Source: Micropruina glycogenica (GTDB lineage: Bacteria > Actinomycetota > Actinomycetes > Propionibacteriales > Propionibacteriaceae). Taken from it: DNA of 64,000 nt. Location: assembly GCF_039524395.1 (NCBI RefSeq), contig NZ_BAAAGO010000031.1. One strand, given 5' to 3'. Below, piece by piece: positions 7,435 to 15,074 of this stretch (positions are counted from its first letter, which is position 1; every line of letters starts with the position of its first letter). The notes beneath the pieces were generated by a model. It had not been told where the DNA came from, ran no database searches, and saw only the letters and a list, made by a program, of their open reading frames with translations. A program made the translations under genes and the position numbers.

Positions 7435-8925
7435 TCACCCCTGCTGGATCGCCGCCAGTTTGTGCTGCAACTCGACCGTGGCCGGGTGCAGGTGCCGGTA
7501 GATGTCGTACAACTCGTCGTAGCGCTCTTGGTTGTCGGGGTTGGGTTCGATGGTTCCCACTCGCGGCGACCAGTCGGCGTCTTCATCGATGAAGCCGCCG
7601 GCCACCCCGATCAGCATCGCGTCGCCGTAGCAGGCGCCCACCGACTGCTCGGTGATCTCTTGGGTGAGCCCCGTGATGTCGCTGATGATCTGCGGCCACA
7701 GCCCGCCCTTGGTGCCGCCACCCACAGCGAACGCCTTGCGCCCCGAGCCGCCCGCGTCGTGCATGACTTCGAGCACGTGCCGTGCGCCGTAGGCGGTCGC
7801 CTCCATCAGCGCCCGGTACAGGTGACCGCGGCCGTGGTTCAGGGTCAGTCCGATCACCGTGCCTCGGGCGTTCGGGTCGAGCAGCGGCGTCCGCTCACCG
7901 GCGAAGTAGGGCAGGATCACGAGCCCGTCCGAACCGGGAGCGACCGCCTCGGCCTCTTTGCTCAGCTCGCCGAAGTCGGTGTTGCCGCAGACGTCGCGCA
8001 GCCACTTGGTGAGCGACCCGCTGGTCGCCATGCCGGACGCCAGGTTGTAGGTGTTCTCGAACAGGTGCGCGTTGCTCCACAACTGGGCCGACGGCAGTGA
8101 TTCGTCGGTGACCAGCACGATCGACATCGTCGAGCCGTAGATCACCACCGCGTCGCCCGGCTTGCGCACCCCCACGCTCATCGCGTCGGCGAAGCTGTCC
8201 ATGGTGCCGGCCGCCACCGGAATGCCCTCGGGCAGGCCGCTGCGCTGCGCACCCTCGACCGTGATGTGCCCGATCACCTCGGTGGGCCACTTCAGCTCGG
8301 GCATCGGCAGCCCCGGCGCGATGTCTTCGACCCACTTCTTGATCCAGCGGTTCTTGCCCACGTCGTACAGCGGCTCTGAGTAGCTGGCCGAGATGTGGTC
8401 GAGGTAGTACACGCCGGTCAACCGGTGCGCCAGAAACGTGTGCGCCATGAAGAAGTACCGGGTGCGGTCGTAGATCTCGGGTTCATGCCGGCGCAACCAC
8501 AGGATCTTGGCGCCGATCGATTGCGCGTTCAGCGGGTTGCCGCACCGCTTGGTGATGCGGCTCTCACCGAACTTCTCGGTGAGCTCGTGCACCTCGGCCA
8601 TGGCCCGGGTGTCGATGCCGTACAGAATGCCCGGCCGCAGCGGTACGGCGTTCTCGTCGGCGGGCAGAAAGCACGGCCCGATGCCGCTGATCGCCACGCC
8701 GGCGATCTCACCCTCACCGTCGGCGGCGGCCACGAGTTCGTCGCAGATGGCTTTGAAGTCGGCCCACCAAACGGTTTCGGCGTCGTGCTCGGCCCAGCCG
8801 TGTCTGGGCAGCGACAGGTGATGCGGTTGCTCCGAGAGCGCCACCACCTCGCCGTTCAGCCGCACCAGAACGCCCTTGGACGAGCCTGTTCCGATGTCGA
8901 TACCGACCAGCAGTTGTTCGGCCAT
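7435..8925 (-). CDS. FGGY-family carbohydrate kinase (xylulokinase-like)
   Basis: 496-residue ASKHA-fold sugar kinase with the N-terminal phosphate loop GIDIGTGSSKG, the second phosphate loop around VIYGSTMSIVL, and a C-terminal adenosine loop GGGTKGGLWPQ. It phosphorylates a pentulose or related ketose with ATP; the family includes xylulokinase, gluconate, ribulose and erythritol kinases and the substrate cannot be fixed from sequence alone. ATG 8925 (MAEQLLV) is preceded by AAGGGTGA; the longer GTG frame to 8997 adds non-homologous residues. It is a single gene, with no isomerase or transporter beside it, and it converges on the YitT gene. Confidence 0.9.
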   Translation of the reverse strand: MAEQLLVGIDIGTGSSKGVLVRLNGEVVALSEQPHHLSLPRHGWAEHDAETVWWADFKAICDELVAAADGEGEIAGVAISGIGPCFLPADENAVPLRPGILYGIDTRAMAEVHELTEKFGESRITKRCGNPLNAQSIGAKILWLRRHEPEIYDRTRYFFMAHTFLAHRLTGVYYLDHISASYSEPLYDVGKNRWIKKWVEDIAPGLPMPELKWPTEVIGHITVEGAQRSGLPEGIPVAAGTMDSFADAMSVGVRKPGDAVVIYGSTMSIVLVTDESLPSAQLWSNAHLFENTYNLASGMATSGSLTKWLRDVCGNTDFGELSKEAEAVAPGSDGLVILPYFAGERTPLLDPNARGTVIGLTLNHGRGHLYRALMEATAYGARHVLEVMHDAGGSGRKAFAVGGGTKGGLWPQIISDITGLTQEITEQSVGACYGDAMLIGVAGGFIDEDADWSPRVGTIEPNPDNQERYDELYDIYRHLHPATVELQHKLAAIQQG

Positions 8926-8954
8926 GAGATCACCCTTCGCTGCGTGACGCTTCC

Positions 8955-8968
8955 GGTTCGGTCGAACC
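8955..8968. promoter_or_regulatory. GGTTC-N4-GAACC palindrome upstream of the FGGY kinase
   Basis: A perfect 5-bp inverted repeat with a 4-nt centre lies 30 bp upstream of the kinase start, in the divergent region with the SDR gene. Its half-sites (GTTC/GAAC) are those of the TetR operator candidates at 11574 and 11628, but in reversed order. Confidence 0.3.
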
Positions 8969-9154
8969 CAGTGTCGTGCGTCTGAGGTGACTTGCACAGG
9001 TGGCGGTGTTCAGGGGCGCGCACCGCAAGGCCGACGAGGCAGGTGCACCGGGCCGTCCATCGACGAAGCAGAACACCGCGCAGTGGGTGCCTGGACGCCG
9101 CCACCTGCCAACTGACTCGGACCCATCACACTGGGGCAGGAAGTGGCACCGGGC

Positions 9155-9160
9155 TAGGGT
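9155..9160 (+). promoter_or_regulatory. -10 box TAGGGT for a leaderless SDR transcript
   Basis: TAGGGT ends exactly 6 nt before the ATG at 9167, placing transcription start at or next to the start codon; there is no ribosome-binding site. The same geometry recurs at many genes in this window. Confidence 0.55.
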
Positions 9161-9166
9161 CTGGGC

Positions 9167-10135
9167 ATGCGCATGCTGCTCACCGGAAGCAACGGCTTCG
9201 TGGGCGGCCACATCGCCGCAGCGGCTCGCCGACGCGGTTGGACGGTGCTGGGCCTGGGTCGCCAACCGGCGCCGGCAACGGCGGTTGATCAATATGTGCG
9301 GCACGACCTCGGCGAGCCGCTCACGCTGAACGAAGCGGTGGACGTCGTGGTGCACTGCGCCGCCCTGGCCTCACCGTGGGCCCCTCCCGAGGCCTACCAG
9401 CGAGCCAACGTCGACGCCACCCGCAACGTGCTCGATTGGGCCGAGGGGCACGGCACCCCGCCGGTGCACTTCGTCTCGTCGTCGAGCGTGTTCTACACGG
9501 CCGCCGACCAGTTGAACCTCACCGAGCAGTCGCCGATTCCGGCCCCGGCCGACCAGCTCAACGCCTACTCGCGTACCAAGCTGGCCGGCGAACGGTTGGT
9601 CGGGCGGTACCCGGGCGCCTGGAGCGTGCTGCGCCCGCGGGCGGTGTTCGGCCCCGGTGACACCGTTCTGCTGCCCCGGGTGGTGGCCGCCGCCCGAGCC
9701 GGACGGCTGCCGCACTTCGTGCGCCGCGACCGGGCACCGGTGCTGGTCGATCTGACCCACGTCGAGGTGGTGGCCGGCTACGTGTGCGAGGCCGTGGCGC
9801 GCGGCGTGACCGGACCGGTCAACCTGACCAACGGCGAGCCGGTGCAGTTGTACCCGTTTCTGTTCTCGCTGCTCGACGACCTCGGGGTGCCCAGGCCGCG
9901 GCGTCACGTGTCGGTGGGGATGGCGATGGCGCTGGCCCGGGCGTCCGAGATGGTGTCGGCCCGACTGATGAACTACGCCGAGCCGCCGATCACCACGTTC
10001 GGGGTGGCGATGTTCGCCTACTCGAAGACGTTCGACATCACCCACTGCCGGGCCCTGCTGGGTGAGCCGGCCATGAGTATCGAAGCCGGCCGCCGCGACC
10101 TGGTGGCCTGGTGGCGGAGCAACGGTGTGGGCTAG
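9167..10135 (+). CDS. NAD(P)-dependent epimerase/reductase, extended SDR (OleD/3-beta-HSD-like)
   Basis: 322-residue extended short-chain dehydrogenase. The nucleotide motif TGSNGFVGG sits at residues 6-14, the serine region VSSSSVFY precedes the active-site YSRTK (YxxxK), and the C-terminal half resembles the 3-beta-hydroxysteroid dehydrogenase/OleD branch. OleD-type enzymes reduce a 2-alkyl-3-ketoacid made by an OleA ketosynthase; an OleA/FabH-like gene lies 4 kb away in the same cluster. Its stop codon overlaps the GTG start of the glycosyltransferase, so the two are coupled. A sugar-nucleotide substrate is an alternative. Confidence 0.85.
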   Translation: MRMLLTGSNGFVGGHIAAAARRRGWTVLGLGRQPAPATAVDQYVRHDLGEPLTLNEAVDVVVHCAALASPWAPPEAYQRANVDATRNVLDWAEGHGTPPVHFVSSSSVFYTAADQLNLTEQSPIPAPADQLNAYSRTKLAGERLVGRYPGAWSVLRPRAVFGPGDTVLLPRVVAAARAGRLPHFVRRDRAPVLVDLTHVEVVAGYVCEAVARGVTGPVNLTNGEPVQLYPFLFSLLDDLGVPRPRRHVSVGMAMALARASEMVSARLMNYAEPPITTFGVAMFAYSKTFDITHCRALLGEPAMSIEAGRRDLVAWWRSNGVG

Positions 10136-10879
10136 ATCGATCGCCTGGGCGCTCGTCGGTGGCTATGCCGCACTCAGCGCGACTCGCATCGCACTGGCGG
10201 TGCGCAACTGGCGAGGGGCCGCAGGGCACGAGGCGACCGAGCCACCCGAGCAGACCCCCGGGGGATCACAGTGCTACAGCCGATTCTGTCGGGCGATCCG
10301 GCGCTGCCCCGCGTGCTGGCCGAAAACCTGGCCAACCAGCCGTCCGCCCGGTTCATCTGGCTGGTGGACGCCGACGACCCCGAGGGCCTGCGCATCACGA
10401 CCGAACTGGCCGACGGCAACCCGCGGGTCGAGGTGCTTCATTGCCCGCCCTGCCCGCCGCTGACCAACCCGAAGGTGTTCAAGCTGGCCCTGGGCGAGCC
10501 GCACTGCACCGACCTGGTGGCGGTGCTCGACGACGACACGGTGCTGCCGCCCGGCGCCCTGGACAGGGCCCGCGCTGCGCTCAGCGAGGCCGACCTCGCC
10601 ACCGGGCTGCCCTGGTACGACAGCGGCGTCGGCCCCTGGAACGCGCTGGTGGCGGGCTTCGTCAACGGCAACGCCCTGGTGACCTACTTTCCGCTGCTCG
10701 GCAACCACGGGCCGGCGGTGCGGGTGCGAACCCTGCGCGAGGCCGCGATCGCGCTCCCGCGCGCGCTCCGTCTGCCCAGGGCTCCGCTGCAACGCTTCGC
10801 CGCCATGGTGGCCGCGAGCGACCCGCTGGCCGCCGCCGAACGGACGCTGGCCCAGGTCACGTCCGATCGTGCGAGCTAG
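10125..10879 (+). CDS. GT2-type glycosyltransferase with apparent frameshift
   Basis: The GTG at 10125 overlaps the SDR stop and encodes a plausible N-terminus with one membrane helix (about 46 residues). The catalytic part, with a LVDADD strand and the LDDDTVLPPG DxD-like motif, is in another frame and reads from about 10265. The shift occurs at a C5G5 run (10255-10264); one extra base there would join both parts. A downstream GTG at 10271 would give only 202 residues. The NPKVFKLA and TGLPWY segments recall GT21/ceramide-glucosyltransferase-like GT2 enzymes, but at about 250 residues it lacks their C-terminal membrane part and Q/RxxRW motif. The 3' end overlaps the convergent tetR gene by 23 nt. 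Confidence 0.65.
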
Positions 10880-11552
10880 TGGGTGCCAGTACCAGTCGCT
10901 CGGTGGCCGCCACCATGGCCTCGAAGTAGGCGTCGGGTTCGGTCATGCCGGGCATGCCGATGGGGTTGAGCAGTTCGTCGTACAGTGCGCCGTCGAGCAG
11001 GTGCCAGGCCGCCAGGCCGGCCAGCACGGTCTGCTCGCTCACCTCGACCCCGGCGAGCCGCAACAGGTTCGGCAACCCGGGCACGGCACATGTCGCCGGG
11101 TCGAGCAGGGGGTCGGGCACCTGGCCCGCCGCCTCGGCGTCGGCGCCCAGGCGCAGCAGCAGCACGTGCAGGGCGTAGTGCTGGTCGGGCCTCGGGTGGC
11201 GCTGGGTCAGCACCGTGTTCTGAATCAGCTTCCACTCGTGCCGGTGGGCCAGGGTCCAGTCGCGCATCGTGTAGGCGAAGGCACGCCAGCGGCCGGCCAG
11301 GTCGGCGCGCGGAACGGCGTCGTGGGCCGCTTGAATCGACGCGGCCAGGTCGGCATGGGCGTGCTGCACCAGCAGGTCGAGCAGGTCTTCGCGCTTGGTC
11401 ACGTAGCGGTACAGGGCGGACGGCACCAGGTCGAGTTCACGCGCGACGCCGCGAATGGTCAGCGCGTCCGCACCGCCCTCGGCGAGCAGTCGCTGGCCGG
11501 CCGCAATGATCGCGGACTCGGTGGTGTCGCGGTGCTCGGCACGTGTCGGCAT
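10857..11552 (-). CDS. TetR-family repressor
   Basis: 231-residue one-component regulator. Residues about 10-58 form the TetR DNA-binding domain (TIRGVARELDLVPSALYRYVTKREDLLDLL); the remainder is the ligand-binding/dimer domain (TetR_C-like, WHLLDG segment). It sits in the middle of the ketosynthase/adenylation/SDR cluster, so an acyl ligand or pathway product is a reasonable guess. ATG 11552 has a GGGAG upstream. Two GAACA(C/T)CGTTC palindromes flank its predicted promoter and indicate autoregulation. Confidence 0.93.
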   Translation of the reverse strand: MPTRAEHRDTTESAIIAAGQRLLAEGGADALTIRGVARELDLVPSALYRYVTKREDLLDLLVQHAHADLAASIQAAHDAVPRADLAGRWRAFAYTMRDWTLAHRHEWKLIQNTVLTQRHPRPDQHYALHVLLLRLGADAEAAGQVPDPLLDPATCAVPGLPNLLRLAGVEVSEQTVLAGLAAWHLLDGALYDELLNPIGMPGMTEPDAYFEAMVAATERLVLAPTSSHDRT

Positions 11553-11573
11553 GTCACATCACTCCCAAGTAGT

Positions 11574-11584
11574 GAACACCGTTC
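11574..11584. promoter_or_regulatory. TetR operator candidate 1
   Basis: GAACACCGTTC (GAAC-N3-GTTC) lies 21 bp upstream of the tetR start, just downstream of its predicted -10 box. The same 11-mer with one change recurs at 11628. Confidence 0.55.
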
Positions 11585-11587
11585 TTG

Positions 11588-11617
11588 CATTGTGCCAGGA
11601 TGGGTGAATAATGGAAA
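11588..11617 (-). promoter_or_regulatory. Predicted tetR promoter
   Basis: On the minus strand TTTCCA and CACAAT are separated by 17 nt, an acceptable -35/-10 pair. The promoter lies between the two operator candidates. Confidence 0.45.
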
Positions 11618-11627
11618 CGCTAACAGA

Positions 11628-11638
11628 GAACATCGTTC
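11628..11638. promoter_or_regulatory. TetR operator candidate 2
   Basis: GAACATCGTTC, extended to CAGnGAAC-N3-GTTCnCTG over 19 bp with 7 of 8 positions symmetric in each arm. It lies just upstream of the predicted -35 box of tetR. Confidence 0.6.
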
Positions 11639-11719
11639 GCTGTTCGGCTCGGGGGGACGTTGGGCACCCGGGGGGTGTGCTCCAGGCGGGCCAGAACGCG
11701 ACATCGCATCTGCTGGTCG

Positions 11720-11747
11720 GCCCGGGTTGTGGTGACGCAGCCCGGGC
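11720..11747 (-). terminator. Hairpin downstream of the adenylate-forming gene
   Basis: GCCCGGG and CCCGGGC form a perfect 7-bp stem with a 14-nt loop, 30 nt after the stop codon of the last gene of the ketosynthase operon. No U run follows. Confidence 0.4.
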
Positions 11748-11777
11748 CCAAGATCTTTGGCTTGTCGCCAACCCCGA

Positions 11778-13049
11778 TCACCGTTCGCGGCGCACTCGAC
11801 GTCGCTTGTCGATGCTCGATTCCACCGGCCACGGCCGGCCACTGATGGCCGGCTCGGCGAACCCGCGCGAGCGCAGCAGGCGTTGCAGCGCCCGATGCGC
11901 CGAGGCCTGCGCGTTCGAGGGCCGTACCGCCAACCCCAGGCTGCCGTCCAGGCGCTGCACCAGGCGAAAGTCGTGCACCCCCGGCGCGGCCAGCACCGCG
12001 TTGCGCACGAAGTCGGCGAACAGGGGCCGCGTGGCGCCCGCCTGGTCGGGCAGCCACAGCACGTCGTCGGCCCGGCCCTCCACCCTGGCCACCGTGGCGA
12101 ACGCCGACCCGCACGGGCAGTCGGGCACCCCGGGCAGCAGTACGTCGTTCAACCGGTAGCGAATGATCGCCTGAGTGGTGCGGTACAGGTCGGTGATCAC
12201 CGGCGTGAAGCGTCCGGACGACTGGTCGATCACCTCACGCTCGACGTGCACCAGGTCTTCGTTGAGGTGCAGGATGCCGTGCTCGCAACTGATGCCGAGA
12301 AAGCCCTCGGTGGCCTGGTAGATCTGCCGCGCGGGGCACCCGAAGCCGGACGCCACCCGCGAGGCCACGTCGTCATCGAGCACGTCCGCGATCGAGTAGA
12401 TGGTGTGCGGAGCGAGGTCGGGCCTCGACACGCTCGACCGACGGGCGGCCAGGTCGTCGAGCACCTGAGGGGGCGCGGCCAGCACGGTGGGCGCGAAGGC
12501 TTGCAGACGCTCGGCGATCGCATCGGGCGGCAGCGCGAGATCGACGTAGCAGAACGTGATGCGTCCACCGTGCACCGCCTGGTACAGCGGGCCGCCCGAG
12601 CGCAGCACCAGCGCCACCCGGGCAGGTTCGCGCAGGCTGGGCAACGCCTTGGCCAGCATGACGCCGGCCCAGCGGGCCTGCTCGGCTGGGGTGGTGAGAA
12701 AGACGCCCTGCTGCCCCGACGTGCCCGACGACAGGCCGATCGACACGCCTTTCAGGGTGGCCTCGAAACTCCGATCGGCCTCGGCCGCGCGGGCCGCTGC
12801 CAGGCATTGGGCCAGGTCGAGGCCGCGGTCGTTGAGCCCGTCGAAGTGCCGCAACCAGGTGGCCTTGTCGAGCACCGGAAAGTCGGCCAGCGACGTGCCG
12901 GCGGCAGCGTAGAAGGGGTAGACCCGGCGGGCGCGGTTCAACACGTGCTGCAGCCGCCGTTGCTGATGCCGCTCGAGTTGCGCGCGGGTGCCGAAGCGGC
13001 GCGACCGGGTGGCCAGCGCGGCAGCCAGCACCCGCCAACGGTCAACCAC
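11778..13049 (-). CDS. Adenylate-forming enzyme (CapK/F390-synthetase-like)
   Basis: 423-residue member of the ANL superfamily, in the short PaaK/CapK-like group often named F390 synthetase-related. The ATP-binding SSGTSGQQG motif is at about residues 107-115, YQATEG lies mid-protein, YRLND precedes a CPCG pair, and a terminal DKRRRV supplies the likely catalytic lysine. It should activate a carboxylate as an acyl-adenylate; in olefin/beta-lactone pathways the ANL enzyme OleC instead closes a beta-lactone. The GTG start at 13049 overlaps the end of the hydrolase gene by 8 nt, so it is the third gene of an operon starting at the ketosynthase. Confidence 0.85.
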   Translation of the reverse strand: MVDRWRVLAAALATRSRRFGTRAQLERHQQRRLQHVLNRARRVYPFYAAAGTSLADFPVLDKATWLRHFDGLNDRGLDLAQCLAAARAAEADRSFEATLKGVSIGLSSGTSGQQGVFLTTPAEQARWAGVMLAKALPSLREPARVALVLRSGGPLYQAVHGGRITFCYVDLALPPDAIAERLQAFAPTVLAAPPQVLDDLAARRSSVSRPDLAPHTIYSIADVLDDDVASRVASGFGCPARQIYQATEGFLGISCEHGILHLNEDLVHVEREVIDQSSGRFTPVITDLYRTTQAIIRYRLNDVLLPGVPDCPCGSAFATVARVEGRADDVLWLPDQAGATRPLFADFVRNAVLAAPGVHDFRLVQRLDGSLGLAVRPSNAQASAHRALQRLLRSRGFAEPAISGRPWPVESSIDKRRRVRRER

Positions 13050-13869
13050 CGACGTACCCTCGGGCCTCGGCGATCGATGCGGTGCAGTGCGACGGCACGA
13101 TCAGCAGGTGCGGATGCTCCGCGTGCAGCCTGGCCAGTTCGGCCACGATCGCTTCGTAACGCTCACGGTCGGCCCGCAGCACCCGTAACGGCAGTTCGCC
13201 GTGGGTGAAGGCGCGGCGATGCCAGACGGCGTCACCGACCAGCAGCAGTCCGTCAGAACCTTCGGCGGGTAGCCACAACCCCAATTGGCCGGGTGTGTGC
13301 CCGGGCAGCCGCACGACCAGCGCCGAGTCGTCCCCGAACAGGTCGTGGCCCACCTCAAGCAGCCCGCCGAGCCCGGTGCTTCGCAGCGCAAGCTCGTCGA
13401 GGCTCAGCAGGCGCTGCTCGGCGTCGGCCGGCAACAGGTCGGGCACCAGCGCGTGCGCCGCGTTGCGCCACGCCGAGCGTTTGCGCCAATCGGGCGGCAG
13501 TTCACCCGGCCCCACCACGATGCGCGCGTCGGTGAAGTCCAACAGACCGGCGACGTGGTCGCCGTGCAGGTGCGACAGCACGATCAGCCGCACGTCGCCG
13601 GGGGCGAGGTCGCGCTCGGCCAACTGGGCGAGCACCGAGTCGGCCGGGCCGCAGGTCACCGGCAGCAGCCGGGCGTACAGCTGGTAGGGCCAGCGCGCGG
13701 TGGCGGTGTGAAACCGTGGTGCATAACCGGTGTCGTACAGCACCACTCCCCCGTCGGGGTGGTCGAGCAACGCCACCAGCGACGGAAACTCGATCGATCG
13801 CCACGCTCCGCCACGGCGCACGAAGCGCTCCAGTTGCACGCAGTGGCCCGCCACCAACAGCTCAGTCAT
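13042..13869 (-). CDS. Metallo-beta-lactamase-fold hydrolase (lactonase-like)
   Basis: 275-residue MBL-fold enzyme with the dinuclear metal signature HLHGDH at residues 100-105, further ligands in LPGHTPGQ, LVGDAVWH and VPSHC, and the layout of AiiA-like N-acyl homoserine lactonases. In this operon it could hydrolyse a lactone or thioester intermediate, taking the place of the alpha/beta-hydrolase OleB of olefin pathways; that is inference. It lies between the ketosynthase (88 bp upstream) and the adenylate-forming enzyme (8-nt overlap). Confidence 0.88.
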   Translation of the reverse strand: MTELLVAGHCVQLERFVRRGGAWRSIEFPSLVALLDHPDGGVVLYDTGYAPRFHTATARWPYQLYARLLPVTCGPADSVLAQLAERDLAPGDVRLIVLSHLHGDHVAGLLDFTDARIVVGPGELPPDWRKRSAWRNAAHALVPDLLPADAEQRLLSLDELALRSTGLGGLLEVGHDLFGDDSALVVRLPGHTPGQLGLWLPAEGSDGLLLVGDAVWHRRAFTHGELPLRVLRADRERYEAIVAELARLHAEHPHLLIVPSHCTASIAEARGYVGG

Positions 13870-13884
13870 CCAGAGCCCACCGTG

Positions 13885-13907
13885 CGTTGGTCGAGCCTGT
13901 CGAGGCC
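13885..13907. repeat. Dispersed TTGGTCGAGCCTGTCGAG-type repeat
   Basis: Copy of an intergenic repeat, read on the other strand as TCGACAGGCTCGACCAA. Relatives occur at 15028, 28762, 36574, 46365 and 47049, and partly at 1-14. It lies in the short gap between the ketosynthase and hydrolase genes. Confidence 0.7.
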
Positions 13908-13957
13908 CCCGGGCGGTGAGCAGGTCGGGTCGGCAGCTGCAGAATCCATCGGGCCTC

Positions 13958-14947
13958 CTAGAACCTCAGCACTGCGGCACCGAACATCAGGCCCGCACCG
14001 GTACCGATCAGCAGGGCCAGATCGCCGCGGCGCAGCCGTCCGGTCTCGACCGCAGCGGCCAGCGCGGTGGGCATCGACGCCGACACCTGGTTGCCGCGCT
14101 CGGCCAGCAGGTCGACCACCGACTCGGGCCGCACCCCGAGTCGTTCGCGCAAGAACCGCAGGCCCAGCGCGCTGGCTTGGTGCGGCACCACGACCGCGAC
14201 CTCGTCGAGTGTCACTCCCGCCTCGTCGAGCGTCTCGGCCAGAAACGCCGGCATGGCTCTGGCCACGAGTTTCATCATGCCCAGGCCGTCCATGGCGAAC
14301 AGGTAGTCGGAGGCCTCGGGCGGCGGCGTGACGGTGTTCCAGCGAGTGCCGCCGGCCGGAATGCGGCACAACTGCGCCGCACTGGGGTAGGTGCGCAACC
14401 GCAACGACAGCAGGCTCGAACCCTGCCCCGCGGGCCCGACCACCGCGGCCGCCGCCCCGTCGCCGAACAGCGCGCTGGATTCGAGGTCGGCGTGGTTGAG
14501 CCCCTTCGACGCCACGTCGACGGCCACGACACCGACCCGGTGCCACATTCCGGCACCGATGCCGAAAGCGGCCTGCTGCACACCGGTCAGAAAGCCCAGG
14601 CACGAGGCGTTCACGTCGAACGCCTGCAGCGCGCCGTCGGCGGCGCCCAGCCGACGTGCGACCAGTACCGCCGTGGTGGGCATGGGTTGTTCTGGGGCTA
14701 CGGCCGCCACGATCAGGGCGTCCAGATCGTCGATCACCAGGCCGGCCCGCCGCAGCGCCTGATCGAGCGCCGCCGCAGCCATGCTCACCGACGAGTCGTG
14801 GGGCCCCACCCACTGTCGCACGCTGACACCCGACCGGGCCTGTGTGGTGCCGGGGGTGCGTGCGTACCGCTGGTCGAGTTCGGCCGAGGTGACCCGCACC
14901 GCCGGGGTGTGACTGCCCACCGACAGCAGGCGAACGGGCAGCGGCAT
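13958..14947 (-). CDS. Beta-ketoacyl synthase III (FabH/OleA-like)
   Basis: 329-residue thiolase-fold condensing enzyme with an intact triad: Cys116 in DVNASCLGF, His256 in VVPHQAS and Asn286 in RGNQVSAS. It would be acylated by an acyl-CoA or acyl-ACP and perform one Claisen condensation. Absence of acyl-carrier or fab genes nearby, and presence of adenylate-forming, SDR and lactonase-fold partners, favours a secondary or lipid pathway over housekeeping FabH. It is the first gene of the minus-strand operon and has a TAGCCT box 6 nt before ATG 14947, predicting leaderless mRNA. Confidence 0.9.
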   Translation of the reverse strand: MPLPVRLLSVGSHTPAVRVTSAELDQRYARTPGTTQARSGVSVRQWVGPHDSSVSMAAAALDQALRRAGLVIDDLDALIVAAVAPEQPMPTTAVLVARRLGAADGALQAFDVNASCLGFLTGVQQAAFGIGAGMWHRVGVVAVDVASKGLNHADLESSALFGDGAAAAVVGPAGQGSSLLSLRLRTYPSAAQLCRIPAGGTRWNTVTPPPEASDYLFAMDGLGMMKLVARAMPAFLAETLDEAGVTLDEVAVVVPHQASALGLRFLRERLGVRPESVVDLLAERGNQVSASMPTALAAAVETGRLRRGDLALLIGTGAGLMFGAAVLRF

Positions 14948-14953
14948 GCCCGG

Positions 14954-14959
14954 AGGCTA
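14954..14959 (-). promoter_or_regulatory. -10 box TAGCCT for a leaderless ketosynthase transcript
   Basis: On the minus strand TAGCCT is followed by six bases (CCGGGC) and then the ATG. No ribosome-binding site is present. Confidence 0.5.
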
Positions 14960-15027
14960 GCGCACGCGAACGAGAGCTGGACGTCGGCTCCCCCACCGCC
15001 GGTGGAGTGGCTCGAGATCCCGGCCGG

Positions 15028-15049
15028 GTGTCGACAAGCCCGACCAACG
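15028..15049. repeat. Dispersed TCGACAAGCCCGACCAACG-type repeat
   Basis: Member of the repeat family described at 13885, in inverted orientation, lying in the gap between the pullulanase end and the ketosynthase promoter. An incomplete second element (GAGCTCAACC) follows at 15054-15063. Confidence 0.65.
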
Positions 15050-15074
15050 TTGCGAGCTCAACCGGCGCAGCGAC

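Noticed and set aside
9167..14947. Complete canonical oleABCD olefin operon
   Set aside because: No OleB-type alpha/beta-hydrolase, the ANL enzyme looks CapK-like rather than a clear OleC, and gene order differs; only a related pathway can be proposed.
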